Positions 1-7,776 of a stretch of 37,537 bases of DNA are shown here, piece by piece. Position numbers and translations under genes: made by a program. Positions within the stretch are counted from its first letter, which is position 1. Each line of letters begins with the position of its first letter. Below the pieces are notes generated by a model. The model was not told the origin of the DNA. It did no database searches and saw only the letters and a program-made list of their open reading frames with translations. The DNA comes from Streptacidiphilus carbonis (lineage in GTDB: Bacteria; Actinomycetota; Actinomycetes; Streptomycetales; Streptomycetaceae): positions 22,653-60,189 of the forward strand of contig NZ_BBPM01000009.1 in assembly GCF_000787775.1 (NCBI RefSeq), in the 5' to 3' direction.

Positions 1-473
1 CCACCTCCACCGCTCCCACCCCCAGCGCCTCCGCCAGTGCCGCCCCGGGCGGCTGGCAGGCGGTCGGGGGCGCGGACCACGGGACGATGAGCCAGGACTC
101 CGGGGTCTCGCGCAGCGGAGCCGGCTCACTCAGACTCACCGTCCCGGCCGGCGGGTACGTCTACGCCGACCTGGCCTCGCGGATGGCCGCCGAGCCCGGG
201 CCGCACACCTACGCCGCCTGGATCAGGACCGAGGGTCCCGCATACCAGCAGGTCTGCATGTACCTGCTGTTCTACGACGCCGCGGGCCGTCCGGTCGGCT
301 CGGCCCACAACGCGCTCGCCTTCGGCGGCACCCACGACTGGGAGTACGTCTCGATCACCCTGGACACGCCCAGTGGGGCGACCAGCGCCGATCTCCAGTT
401 GCGGCTCGACGACCGGGGACTGAGCCGGGGCGGCTCCGCCTGGTTCGACGACATCACGGTGGCGGGGTCGTGA
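1..473 (+). CDS. C-terminal end of a secreted carbohydrate-binding-like protein (5' truncated)
   Basis: The reading frame is open from the left edge of the window, so the start lies outside it; the first in-frame ATG (87) is internal. The visible part starts with a Thr/Ser/Pro/Ala-rich linker (reads TSTAPTPSASASAAPGG), the type that joins domains in secreted Streptomyces hydrolases. It is followed by about 135 residues with the features of a beta-jelly-roll carbohydrate-binding module: an early SLRLTV strand, a central YAAWIRTEG strand and a final WFDDITV strand, a common ending for CBM4/9/22-like and related galactose-binding-like modules. The catalytic or other upstream part is not visible, so enzyme activity cannot be called. 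The neighbour is a convergent secreted glucanase, which suggests a polysaccharide-degradation setting. Confidence is good for a coding C-terminus and moderate for the fold. Confidence 0.7.
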   Translation, partial: TSTAPTPSASASAAPGGWQAVGGADHGTMSQDSGVSRSGAGSLRLTVPAGGYVYADLASRMAAEPGPHTYAAWIRTEGPAYQQVCMYLLFYDAAGRPVGSAHNALAFGGTHDWEYVSITLDTPSGATSADLQLRLDDRGLSRGGSAWFDDITVAGS

Positions 474-496
474 GAATTCCCGGGGAAATGCCGGAG

Positions 497-524
497 CCCG
501 TAAGCCGACCGTAATGCTTGCGGG
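497..524 (+). terminator. Hairpin terminator after the truncated CDS
   Basis: A 9-bp stem with one G-U pair, left arm 497-505 and right arm 516-524, with a 10-nt loop, begins 24 nt after the stop of the upstream gene. There is no U tract, which is usual for Streptomyces terminators. Confidence 0.5.
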
Positions 525-711
525 TAACGGGTGAGCGGTTCCGAGCGGAACGGAATCACCCGGGGAGGGATTTACGGTGCGGGTGCGGGAATGCGGCACG
601 CGCGCGCGGCGGCCTGCGGAAGAGGACGTCGTCTGCCCGTTTCCCGCTGTCGGACTCGGTATCGTTCCGCGGCGCCGCGGCCGCGGCGCCGGCGAGCCCT
701 TCGGCGGGCGC

Positions 712-761
712 CCGGGCACCGCCGCGCCGACGGCCTCGGCCACCGGCGCGGCGGTGCCCGG
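712..761. terminator. Long perfect inverted repeat, likely bidirectional terminator
   Basis: Arms 712-728 and 745-761 are 17-nt perfect reverse complements, very GC-rich, with a 16-nt loop. The element lies 20 nt beyond the stop of the minus-strand GH64 gene and faces the convergent upstream gene, so it could stop transcription from both sides. Confidence 0.65.
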
Positions 762-780
762 ACAGCACTGCTGCCGACCG

Positions 781-2472
781 TCAACTGGCCTTGAAGGTGA
801 ACCAGTTGAGGTTGACGAAGTCGGCGGCCTGGCCGCTGCTGAAGGTGAGGCAGACGGTGTGCGTCCCGGTGGCGCCGCTGATCGCGGCGGGGACGGTCCG
901 CCAGGACTGCCAGCCGCCGGTGTTGCCGACCGAGAGGCTGCCCACGACCGGGCCGGTGGGGCTCGCGAGCCGGATCTGGATCAGGCCGCTGACCCCGGCC
1001 GCGGCTCCGGAGGCCACCCGGGCCTGGAACTGGGTGGCCCCGGCGCTGCCGAAGTCGATGTCGTCGTAGCTGAGCCAGTCCCCGTTGGCGATCCAGCCGA
1101 CGTCCTGGCCCCCGCCGGTGTCGCCGCAGGCCTCGGTCGCGGTGCCGGACTGCCCGGCGAAGGACTCGGCCTGGATGGTGCCGAACGCGCTGGTCCCGCC
1201 GCCCGCCGTCGCCGTTGCCGTGGGCGTGGGCGTCGGGGTGGCGGTCGACCCGCCGCTTCCGCCCTGCCCCGCACCGACGCTGATGGTGAGTGAGGTCGGC
1301 GACGCCGACTGCACCCGGCCCTCGAAGTCGACCCCGGCGGGGTGGACGTCGTCGTACGGGAAGGCGTAGCCCAGGTGGTCGGTGGCGGTCTGGTGCAGGA
1401 TCCGGGCGTAGTGGTTGGTCCGCGGCTGCTGGTAGAACGCGGACGGGTCCTCGCCGTCCGGCTGGTTGGCGTCGGCCAGCAGCGTGGTGCGGTTGAGGGC
1501 CGCGGCGAGTCGGGCGCTGAGGTTGCCCATCTCGTCGTTGCCGGTGGTGAACGGGGCGCTGCTGCAGTTGAACACCGCCGCGGTGCTGGGCTTGGTGAAG
1601 CTGCCCACGCCGGGGAAGTTCAGCACGCCGTTGCTCACGCGTCCGGTGGTGCTGCCCCAGGAGGCCTGGGTGTCGATCACCAGGTCGGTGCTCTGGTACT
1701 TCGTCCAGACCTGGTCGATGTAGCTGTCCAGGTATCCGCTGAACAGCGAAGGGGTACTGGTGATCGCGGTATTGGGGCTGAGCACCCGGAGCGCCGCGCC
1801 GGACGCGTCGGTGACGATCAGCTTGGCCCAGTCGCCGCCGTCGCTCGCCGCCTGGGCGCGCAGCGCGGACGCCACCGTTTCCAGCCCGCCGGCCGGCAGC
1901 CCGTTCACTGTCTGCTCGCCCTGGGGCGTCTGCAGGTCGAACGAGATCGGCACCGACGCGAAGTCGACATAGCTGATGTTGGCGTACAGCTGGTTCGTGT
2001 CGTAGGTGAACTCGCAGAAGCTGTACGGCGTGGCGATGTTGGGGTCGCTGGGATTGGACACCGACGGCATGGCGATGCCGGGGCCGGGGTTGACCAGGAA
2101 GGTGAGCTTCTTGCCGACGGAGAAGTAGATCCGTCCGCTGGCGAGGTGCGGGACGTAGATTGTGCGGGCCGGCGCGCCGGGGGCGGACAGGGCGATGGCG
2201 CAGTCGGCGCCGAGCGCCGCACCGGGCGCGCTGGGGGACGGCGGGTGGTACAGCGTGCTCCCGTCGGACTGCAGGAAGGCCCAGCTGTTGCCCTGGTTGA
2301 GGTCCAGGCCCAGGACGTAGGCGTAGACCGTGGCGGACGAGGTGTTGTTGGCCAGTTGGACGGGGAGGGTGGCGGCCGTGCTGGCCGAGGCGGTGCGGCG
2401 CACGGTGGTGAGCAGGACCGGGGCGGCGACAGCCGCTATCGAGGCGCTGATCAGCTTGCGGCGGGAGATCAC
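781..2472 (-). CDS. Secreted GH64 beta-1,3-glucanase with C-terminal CBM6
   Basis: Hydrolyses beta-1,3-glucan (laminarin, fungal cell wall), probably releasing pentasaccharides as characterised GH64 enzymes do. The 563-residue protein starts with SRRKLI and a hydrophobic stretch ending near ASA (residue 30), a Tat-like or Sec signal peptide. Residues about 35-395 are the GH64 domain. Glu154 (in SFCEFTYD) and Asp170 (in ISYVDFA) are 16 residues apart and, as far as I recall, carry the same numbers as the catalytic pair reported for the Streptomyces matensis enzyme. A Ser/Gly and Thr-Pro repeat linker (about 400-425) leads to a C-terminal domain beginning IQAESF and ending NLNWFTF, typical of CBM6. 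Its own transcription unit: terminator at 712-761, LacI-type operator candidate 117 bp upstream. Family call is firm; the exact product pattern is from family knowledge. Confidence 0.92.
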   Translation of the reverse strand: MISRRKLISASIAAVAAPVLLTTVRRTASASTAATLPVQLANNTSSATVYAYVLGLDLNQGNSWAFLQSDGSTLYHPPSPSAPGAALGADCAIALSAPGAPARTIYVPHLASGRIYFSVGKKLTFLVNPGPGIAMPSVSNPSDPNIATPYSFCEFTYDTNQLYANISYVDFASVPISFDLQTPQGEQTVNGLPAGGLETVASALRAQAASDGGDWAKLIVTDASGAALRVLSPNTAITSTPSLFSGYLDSYIDQVWTKYQSTDLVIDTQASWGSTTGRVSNGVLNFPGVGSFTKPSTAAVFNCSSAPFTTGNDEMGNLSARLAAALNRTTLLADANQPDGEDPSAFYQQPRTNHYARILHQTATDHLGYAFPYDDVHPAGVDFEGRVQSASPTSLTISVGAGQGGSGGSTATPTPTPTATATAGGGTSAFGTIQAESFAGQSGTATEACGDTGGGQDVGWIANGDWLSYDDIDFGSAGATQFQARVASGAAAGVSGLIQIRLASPTGPVVGSLSVGNTGGWQSWRTVPAAISGATGTHTVCLTFSSGQAADFVNLNWFTFKAS

Positions 2473-2588
2473 GTCATGCTCCTGGGGGCCGGACAGCCGG
2501 GCGTGGGGGTCGCAGGGCGGTCGTGACGGACGGTCAGAATGTCATGGACACTCTGGTACCGGCTTTCAGCCTCGTCAAGATCTGGCGC

Positions 2589-2604
2589 TTGAAAGCGCTC
2601 TCAA
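2589..2604. promoter_or_regulatory. LacI/CebR-like operator upstream of the glucanase gene
   Basis: The 16-mer TTGAAAGCGCTCTCAA is a palindrome with a single mismatched pair. It closely resembles actinobacterial LacI-family sugar operators (CebR: TGGGAGCGCTCCCA; BxlR-type sites with a central GAAAGCGCTTTC). It lies 117 bp upstream of the GH64 start and 75 bp upstream of the divergent regulator. No LacI gene is in the window, so any binding protein is encoded elsewhere. Confidence 0.5.
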
Positions 2605-2667
2605 TGCAACCTTAAATAAAACTCTTGAACGCTTCGGATGCCTCCCGAACTGTGCGCAAGGGCTGGA

Positions 2668-2673
2668 TAGCCT
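2668..2673 (+). promoter_or_regulatory. -10 element suggesting a leaderless regulator mRNA
   Basis: TAGCCT fits TANNNT and ends 6 nt before the ATG of the BTAD regulator, and no Shine-Dalgarno sequence sits at a normal distance. A leaderless transcript is likely. The -35 match is poor. Confidence 0.35.
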
Positions 2674-2679
2674 GTCCGT

Positions 2680-5600
2680 ATGACTGTTGCGCTGGTGCTC
2701 CTGCCGCGGGTCTGCTTTCGCGGCCGGGCGATCGGCGGAGCCAGGCTGCACGCTCTGCTCGCCCTGCTCGCCGCGGACCTGCGGGCGGGGTGCGGCAGCG
2801 CCGGGCTCGTGGAGGGCATCTGGCCGGACCAGCAGCCGGCCAACCCGGCCAAGGCGCTGCAGGTCCTGGTCTCGCGGGCAAGGGCGCAGCTCGGCCCCGG
2901 TGCCATCGTCGGCACTCCGCTGGGATACCGCCTCGCACTGGACGAGGACCAGGTCGACACCTCGGCCGCGCTGCTCAGGTCGGCCGCGAGCGCGCGGCAC
3001 GCGGCCGACGGCGACCATGCGGCGGCGCTCGCGCACGCGGAGGCAGGCCTGGCGCTGTGGGAAGGGGCCGGCGCCGCGACCGCGGACGTCCGGGCCGGCG
3101 ATGCGCTGTCCGCGCTCCGTGCGGCACGGGCGTCGACGTTCCGGTCGCTGTCGCGGGCCCGGGCACTGTCACTGTCCCGGCTGGACCGCGCCGCCGAGGC
3201 GGTCGAGCCCTTGGGCGAGCTGATCCGGGCGCGGCCCCGGGACGAGGAGGTGCTGGCGGAGCTGCTGCGCTGCGAGGCGGCCACGGTGGGTCCGTCCGCG
3301 GCACTGGCCAGGTACGACGCCTACCGGCGGGCGCTTCGGGACGAGCTCGGCAGCGATCCCGGCCCGGCCCTGCAAGGGCTGCACCGGCAGTTGCTGCAGG
3401 GCGGCAGGCCGGCACTCCGGCACGGCGTCCCGCATGAGCCCAACGCGTTGGTCGGCCGCGAGGACGACCTCGCTGCCGTCGCGGGTCTGCTGCGCAGTTC
3501 CCGGGTCACCTCGATCGTCGGCGCCGGGGGCCTGGGCAAGACCCGGCTGGCCCAGGCCGTCGCCCGCCGGGCGGCGCAGCGCGCGGTGCACCTGGTGCCG
3601 CTGGCCGGCGTCAGCACCGACGACGGCGTCGCCGCGGAGGTCGCGTCGGCGCTGGGCGTCGGGGAAGCCGGACCGGGCGCGGGCGGGCATCCGGTCGCCC
3701 GCCCGGTCGGACGTACGGCGGATGTGCTCACCGGTATCGTGCAGGCCCTCGGACCGGGTCCGGCGCTGCTGGTGCTGGACAACTGCGAGCAGGTGCTCCC
3801 GGGCGTCGCCGGGCTGGTGCGGGACCTGGTGTCGCTCAGCGGCGAGCTTCGGGTGCTCACCACCAGCCGGGCCCCGCTCGGTCTGTCGTCCGAATCCGTG
3901 TACCTGCTGCCGGAGTTGAGCCTGCCGACGGCCGTGGAGCTGTTCCGGCAGCGGGCCCGGGCCGCCCGTCCCGGGGTGCTGCTGCCGGTGGACGGGGTGC
4001 GCGAGCTGTGCGGCCGGTTGGACGGTCTGCCGCTGGCCGTGGAGCTGGCGGCGGCGCGGGTGCGGGTGCTGTCGGTCGCCGAGATCGCCCGCAGGCTGGA
4101 GGACCGCTTCGCGCTGCTGCGCGGCGGCGCCCGGGACGCGCCGGCGCGGCACCGGACCCTGCACGCCGTCATCGACTGGAGCTGGAGCCTGCTCGACCCG
4201 GCCGCGCAGGCGGCGATGCGGGCACTGTCGTTCTTCCCCGGCGGCTTCACCGCCGACGCCGCGCGGCACCTGCTCGGCGGCGCGGACGCGGCCGACGACA
4301 CGGACATGCTGGGGATCCTGGAGCGGCTGGTGGACCAGTCGCTGCTCAAGGTCGCCGACACTCCGTCAGGAGCCCGCTTCCGGATGCTGGAGACCGTGCG
4401 CGAGTTCAGCGCCGCCCGCCGGGGCGAGGCAGGCGGGAACGACCGGGTGGCGGACCGGTTCCTGGCCTGGGCCCGTGGCTTCGGCCTGGCCCGGCACGAG
4501 TCGGTGTACGGCCCCGACCTGGTCGGCGCGGTGCGGCTGATCAGGGCGGAGCAGGACAATCTGCTGCTGGCCCTGCGGCTCGGCCTGGACCGCGAGGACG
4601 GCGGGACGGTCGCGGCGTGCTCCGCGCTGCTGGGCGGCCTGTGGACGGCCGAGGCCAACTTCGCGCGGATGGCGACGCTGGGCGGGGAGACCGCCCGGGT
4701 GCTGTCGCACTTCCGCCCGGGCCCCGACTTCGTCGAGGTGGTCCGGACGGCCGCGGTGCTGGCGGCGATCAGCGCGTTCCTGCTCCAACTGCCCGGTGCG
4801 GCCCGCTCGCTGACCACCCTGCGCCGGCTGCCTGCGGCGCGGCCGGACACCCTGGTCAGGGCCATGGAGCTGGTAATGCGCGCCTTGACCGGGGCGCCGG
4901 GGTCGGAGCCGGCGGTGCTCCGGGAACTGAGCGGCAGCGACGCCCCGCTGCTGGCCGCCACCGCCGAGTACGTGGCCGGCTATGTGCACGAGCACGACAA
5001 CGACCTGGACGCGGCACTGGCAGCGGCCCGGCGGATGCTGGTCGCCTTCGACCGCAGCGGGAGCCCGTCGCTGTGGCTGCTGGCCCACTCCCGGGTCGGC
5101 GAGCTGTGCCTGCTGCTCGACCTGGGGAAGGAGGCGCGGCACCACCTGGGCGAGGTGCTGCCGGTGGTGGAGGAGGTCGGCGCGCGGTCCAGCGCGGTGC
5201 GGGTGCGCTGGGCGCTGGTGGGTGCGAACCTGCAGCTCGGCGCGGTGGACGAGGCCGAGTACTGGCTGGAACAGGCGGTCGACTCCGGCGGCGACGAGGC
5301 GGGCGGTCTGCCGATGTTCGACTCGGGCGTGCGCGCCGAGATCCTGCTGGCCCGCGGCGAGGCCGAGGCCGGCCTGCAGCTGTGGCGGCGGGCCGCCGAG
5401 CGGCTGCGGAGCGGCGGCAGCGGTCTGCCCATCGGCGGCCGCAGGCCCGAACTCGACCGGTACGGGTTGGAGATCCAGGCTGTCTCCGTGATCGCGCACG
5501 CCCAGCACGGTCGCCTGGACCTGGCGGGGCCCTTCGTCGGCGAGCTGCCCGGGACGCTGTCGCGGTTGGTCGCGCGGCCGCCCGCCGAACCGGGTGCGCC

Positions 5601-5913
5601 CTACTCGGACCTGCCCTTCTGCGGCGTGCTGCTGCTGGCACTGGCCGTGGTGGACCTGGCCGGTCCCCCCGGCCCGGGCGTCAACGGCACGGCGGTGCGG
5701 ATGATCGCGCTGGCCGAACGGCTGCGGTTCTCGCGCAGCTTCCAGCCGACCATGTCCGCCGCCCGGGCCCGGCAGACCGCCGAGCAGGCGGACCGGCCGG
5801 CCTACGCCGACGCGGTGTCGGAGTACGCTGGCCTCGGCCCGGACGCCCTGTGGGCCGCGGTGGCGGCCGCGCTGCTGACGCGGAGTCAGCTCACAGCCGC
5901 AGGTCCCGCTTGA
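2680..5913 (+). CDS. BTAD/NB-ARC transcriptional regulator (AfsR-like, large SARP type)
   Basis: A 1077-residue cytoplasmic regulator. Residues about 1-90 form an OmpR/SARP-type winged helix (LVEGIWPD, then ALQVLVSRAR and GYRLAL), and about 95-240 a bacterial transcriptional activation domain (EVLAELLRCEA, DELGSDPGPALQGLH). Residues about 255-560 are an NB-ARC/STAND ATPase: Walker A GAGGLGKT at 281-288, Walker B LLVLDNCEQ at 363-371, sensor RVLTTSRAPL at 391-400 and GLPLAVELAAAR at 449-460. The remaining ~500 residues are helical and TPR-like. Family members activate secondary-metabolite or export genes after nucleotide-driven assembly on direct repeats. The ATG follows a -10 box directly, suggesting leaderless translation. 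The last 23 bp overlap the convergent exporter permease gene. An 11-bp direct repeat before that exporter (7751-7776) is a plausible target. Confidence 0.9.
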   Translation: MTVALVLLPRVCFRGRAIGGARLHALLALLAADLRAGCGSAGLVEGIWPDQQPANPAKALQVLVSRARAQLGPGAIVGTPLGYRLALDEDQVDTSAALLRSAASARHAADGDHAAALAHAEAGLALWEGAGAATADVRAGDALSALRAARASTFRSLSRARALSLSRLDRAAEAVEPLGELIRARPRDEEVLAELLRCEAATVGPSAALARYDAYRRALRDELGSDPGPALQGLHRQLLQGGRPALRHGVPHEPNALVGREDDLAAVAGLLRSSRVTSIVGAGGLGKTRLAQAVARRAAQRAVHLVPLAGVSTDDGVAAEVASALGVGEAGPGAGGHPVARPVGRTADVLTGIVQALGPGPALLVLDNCEQVLPGVAGLVRDLVSLSGELRVLTTSRAPLGLSSESVYLLPELSLPTAVELFRQRARAARPGVLLPVDGVRELCGRLDGLPLAVELAAARVRVLSVAEIARRLEDRFALLRGGARDAPARHRTLHAVIDWSWSLLDPAAQAAMRALSFFPGGFTADAARHLLGGADAADDTDMLGILERLVDQSLLKVADTPSGARFRMLETVREFSAARRGEAGGNDRVADRFLAWARGFGLARHESVYGPDLVGAVRLIRAEQDNLLLALRLGLDREDGGTVAACSALLGGLWTAEANFARMATLGGETARVLSHFRPGPDFVEVVRTAAVLAAISAFLLQLPGAARSLTTLRRLPAARPDTLVRAMELVMRALTGAPGSEPAVLRELSGSDAPLLAATAEYVAGYVHEHDNDLDAALAAARRMLVAFDRSGSPSLWLLAHSRVGELCLLLDLGKEARHHLGEVLPVVEEVGARSSAVRVRWALVGANLQLGAVDEAEYWLEQAVDSGGDEAGGLPMFDSGVRAEILLARGEAEAGLQLWRRAAERLRSGGSGLPIGGRRPELDRYGLEIQAVSVIAHAQHGRLDLAGPFVGELPGTLSRLVARPPAEPGAPYSDLPFCGVLLLALAVVDLAGPPGPGVNGTAVRMIALAERLRFSRSFQPTMSAARARQTAEQADRPAYADAVSEYAGLGPDALWAAVAAALLTRSQLTAAGPA

Positions 5914-6673
5914 ACAGGGCCCGCGCCCACAGGTAGCCGATCAGCGCCAGCCCGACGGACCAGGCGCACGCGACCACTGCGCTGTGGCCGATCGGAGCAC
6001 CCGTCAGCAGCCGGCGGAGGGCGTCGATGATCGGGGTGAACGGCTCGTTCTGGGCGAACCAGCGCACCGCTCCGGACATCGAGCCGGTGGGCACGAAGGC
6101 GCTGCTGATGAACGGCAGGAGCTGGACCAGCAGGGTGAAGCCGCTGGTTCCCTCCGCGGTCCTGGCCGCCAGTCCGACGGCGACCGCCAGCCAGGTCAGG
6201 GCCAGGGCCACCAGCGCGAAGAGGCCTGCCACCGCCAGCCAGTCGAGCAAGCCGGCCGACGAGCGGAAGCCCATCAGCAGGGCCACACCGACCACCAGGA
6301 CCCCGGTGGCCAGCGTCCGGATCATGGCCCCGGCGACATGGCCGGTCAGCACCGCGGTACGGGAGATCGGCATGGTGCGGAACCGGGAGATGATCCCCTC
6401 GGTGGCGTCCCGGTTCACCGCCATCGCGGTGGAGGAGGCGCCGTAGCCGACGGTGATCAGCAGGATGCCGGGCATGACGAAGTCGATGTAGTGGCCGCCG
6501 CGCGGTACCGCCCCCACCCCGAGCGCGCCGCCGAAGACGCCGACGAACAGCAGCAGGAGCAGGATCGGCACCCCCAGGGACACGATGAGCGCCACCGGGT
6601 AGCGCAGGTTGTGGCGCAGATTGCGGCGCAGCATGGTCGCCGAGTCGCTGACGGAGTAACCGAGGGTGCTCAT
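5891..6673 (-). CDS. ABC-2 type exporter permease, DrrB family
   Basis: A 260-residue membrane protein, partner of the ATPase just upstream. It has about six hydrophobic segments (the first around VALIVSLGVPILLLLLFVGV, the last near the C-terminus), a conserved early stretch reading IDFVMPGILL, and a cytoplasmic loop with RFRTMPISR, all typical of DrrB/DevC-like drug-export permeases. Its ATG overlaps the ATPase stop (ATGA), so the two are translationally coupled. Substrate is unknown: the family exports antibiotics, lipids or glycolipids and can give self-resistance. The 3' end overlaps the convergent regulator by 23 bp, so read-through from either side would give antisense RNA. Confidence 0.9.
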   Translation of the reverse strand: MSTLGYSVSDSATMLRRNLRHNLRYPVALIVSLGVPILLLLLFVGVFGGALGVGAVPRGGHYIDFVMPGILLITVGYGASSTAMAVNRDATEGIISRFRTMPISRTAVLTGHVAGAMIRTLATGVLVVGVALLMGFRSSAGLLDWLAVAGLFALVALALTWLAVAVGLAARTAEGTSGFTLLVQLLPFISSAFVPTGSMSGAVRWFAQNEPFTPIIDALRRLLTGAPIGHSAVVACAWSVGLALIGYLWARALFKRDLRL

Positions 6674-7677
6674 CGCACTGCCTCCTTCTCGGTGGTCCCG
6701 GTGGTCCCGGTGGACTCGGTGGTGGTCCGGTCGGTCCCGGTGGTCGGGTGGCCGGTGAGGGCGAAGAAGACGTCGTCGAGGTCGGGTGTGTGCACCGACA
6801 GCTCCTGGACGTCGAGGCCGTCGCGGTCGAGCCGGTCGAGCAGCGCGCGAAGGGACCGCACACTGCCGTCGCCGGGGACCTGCAGGCTGAGCGCGTCGCG
6901 GTCCGGGGTGGCCCCCGCCAGCGCCCGGGCGGCCGCGTCGAGGCTGTCGGCGTCGGCGAACTGCAACTGGATGTGGCCGCCCGGGATCCGGCTCTTCAGC
7001 TCCGCCGCGGTTCCCTCGGCGACCAGTGTCCCGTGGTCGAGCACGGCGATCCGGTCGGCGAGCTCATCGGCCTCGTCCAGCTGCTGGGTCGTCAGGAAGA
7101 TCGTGGTGCCTCCCGCCGCGAGCCGGCGGATGATCTGCCACATGGTGCGGCGGCTGCGCGGGTCCAGACCGGTGGTGGGCTCGTCGAGGAAGATGATGCG
7201 CGGGTCGCCGACCAGCGTCATCGCCAGGTCGAGCCGGCGCCGCATGCCGCCGGAGTAGGTCGCGGCGGTCTTCCCGGCCGCCTCGGCCAGGTCGAAGCGC
7301 CGCAGCAGCTCGGCGGCGCGGCGTCGGCCCCCGACCCGTCCCAGGTGGTGCAGGTCGGCCATCAGGACCAGGTTCTCCTCGCCGGTGAGCAGCCCGTCGA
7401 CGGCGGAGAACTGGCCGGTGACCCCGATCGCCGCGCGCACCAGGTCGGGGTGGAGCGCCGGATCGTGGCCCCCGACGCGGATCCCGCCGCCGTCGGGGGC
7501 GCTCAGGGTCGACAGGATGTGGACGGTGGTGGTCTTGCCGGCACCGTTGGGACCGAGCAGCGCGAAGATCGTTCCCTCGGCGACCTCCAGGTCGATGCCG
7601 TCGAGCACCACCTGGTCGCCGAACGACTTGCGCAGCCCGGTCACCGCGATCGCCGGTGCGGATGCAGCGGGGGTCAT
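6670..7677 (-). CDS. ABC exporter ATP-binding protein, DrrA family
   Basis: Powers the permease encoded immediately downstream. The 335-residue protein has Walker A GPNGAGKT at 42-49, Q-loop GQF at 88-90, signature YSGGMRRRLD at 141-150 and Walker B IIFLDEP at 161-167. The switch position reads LTTQQLDEAD, with Gln in place of His as is common in DrrA proteins. The region after about 225, including HTPDLDDVFFALTG, is the DrrA-specific C-terminal domain. The last ~25 residues are a low-complexity Thr/Gly tail coded by imperfect repeats, probably species-specific. The start has an ideal ribosome binding site (GGAGG, 7 nt before ATG). Distinct direct repeats lie upstream at 7751-7776. Confidence 0.93.
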   Translation of the reverse strand: MTPAASAPAIAVTGLRKSFGDQVVLDGIDLEVAEGTIFALLGPNGAGKTTTVHILSTLSAPDGGGIRVGGHDPALHPDLVRAAIGVTGQFSAVDGLLTGEENLVLMADLHHLGRVGGRRRAAELLRRFDLAEAAGKTAATYSGGMRRRLDLAMTLVGDPRIIFLDEPTTGLDPRSRRTMWQIIRRLAAGGTTIFLTTQQLDEADELADRIAVLDHGTLVAEGTAAELKSRIPGGHIQLQFADADSLDAAARALAGATPDRDALSLQVPGDGSVRSLRALLDRLDRDGLDVQELSVHTPDLDDVFFALTGHPTTGTDRTTTESTGTTGTTEKEAVR

Positions 7678-7750
7678 GGTTCTTCCTCCGTACGGGTGGC
7701 GCCTGCGGCCACGACCACACCGAGGGTGCGCCCCACCGGACTCACCGCGA

Positions 7751-7776
7751 TTTCAGCGCGGTTTCACGGGCTTTCA
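7751..7776 (-). promoter_or_regulatory. Three TGAAA direct repeats at 10-11 bp spacing (SARP-like site)
   Basis: On the minus strand TGAAA occurs three times (plus-strand TTTCA at 7751, 7762 and 7772). The two proximal copies extend to near-identical 11-mers, GTGAAACCGCG and CTGAAATCGCG. Direct heptamers at 11-bp spacing are how SARP/AfsR-type regulators bind, and a BTAD regulator is encoded convergently. The distal copy overlaps the stop of the upstream enzyme gene. No clear -10 follows, so this is tentative. Confidence 0.4.

Larger units (their letters stand above)
474..780. other. Convergent intergenic region with no supportable gene
   Basis: This 307-base gap separates two convergent genes. 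It holds two hairpins (497-524 and 712-761), which look like terminators for the genes on either side. Frames open through it on both strands run antisense into the glucanase gene and resemble no protein family, so I call no gene here. Confidence 0.6.

Noticed and set aside
577-1293. Plus-strand frame from a GTG preceded by GGAGGG
   Set aside because: The ribosome-like site is tempting, but the frame runs antisense through the CBM6 coding region and the product is low-complexity.
1342-2526. 394-codon plus-strand open frame antisense to the glucanase gene
   Set aside because: Product is Gly/Val/Arg-rich with no family pattern; it mirrors the codon bias of the GH64 gene, which has clear domains and catalytic residues.
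3321-4961. 546-codon minus-strand frame within the BTAD regulator
   Set aside because: Ser/Arg/Ala-rich shadow of the regulator gene, which has intact Walker and HTH motifs.
4008-5936. 642-codon plus-strand frame overlapping the regulator
   Set aside because: Arg/Gly-rich product in an alternative frame of the same gene; no independent start signal.
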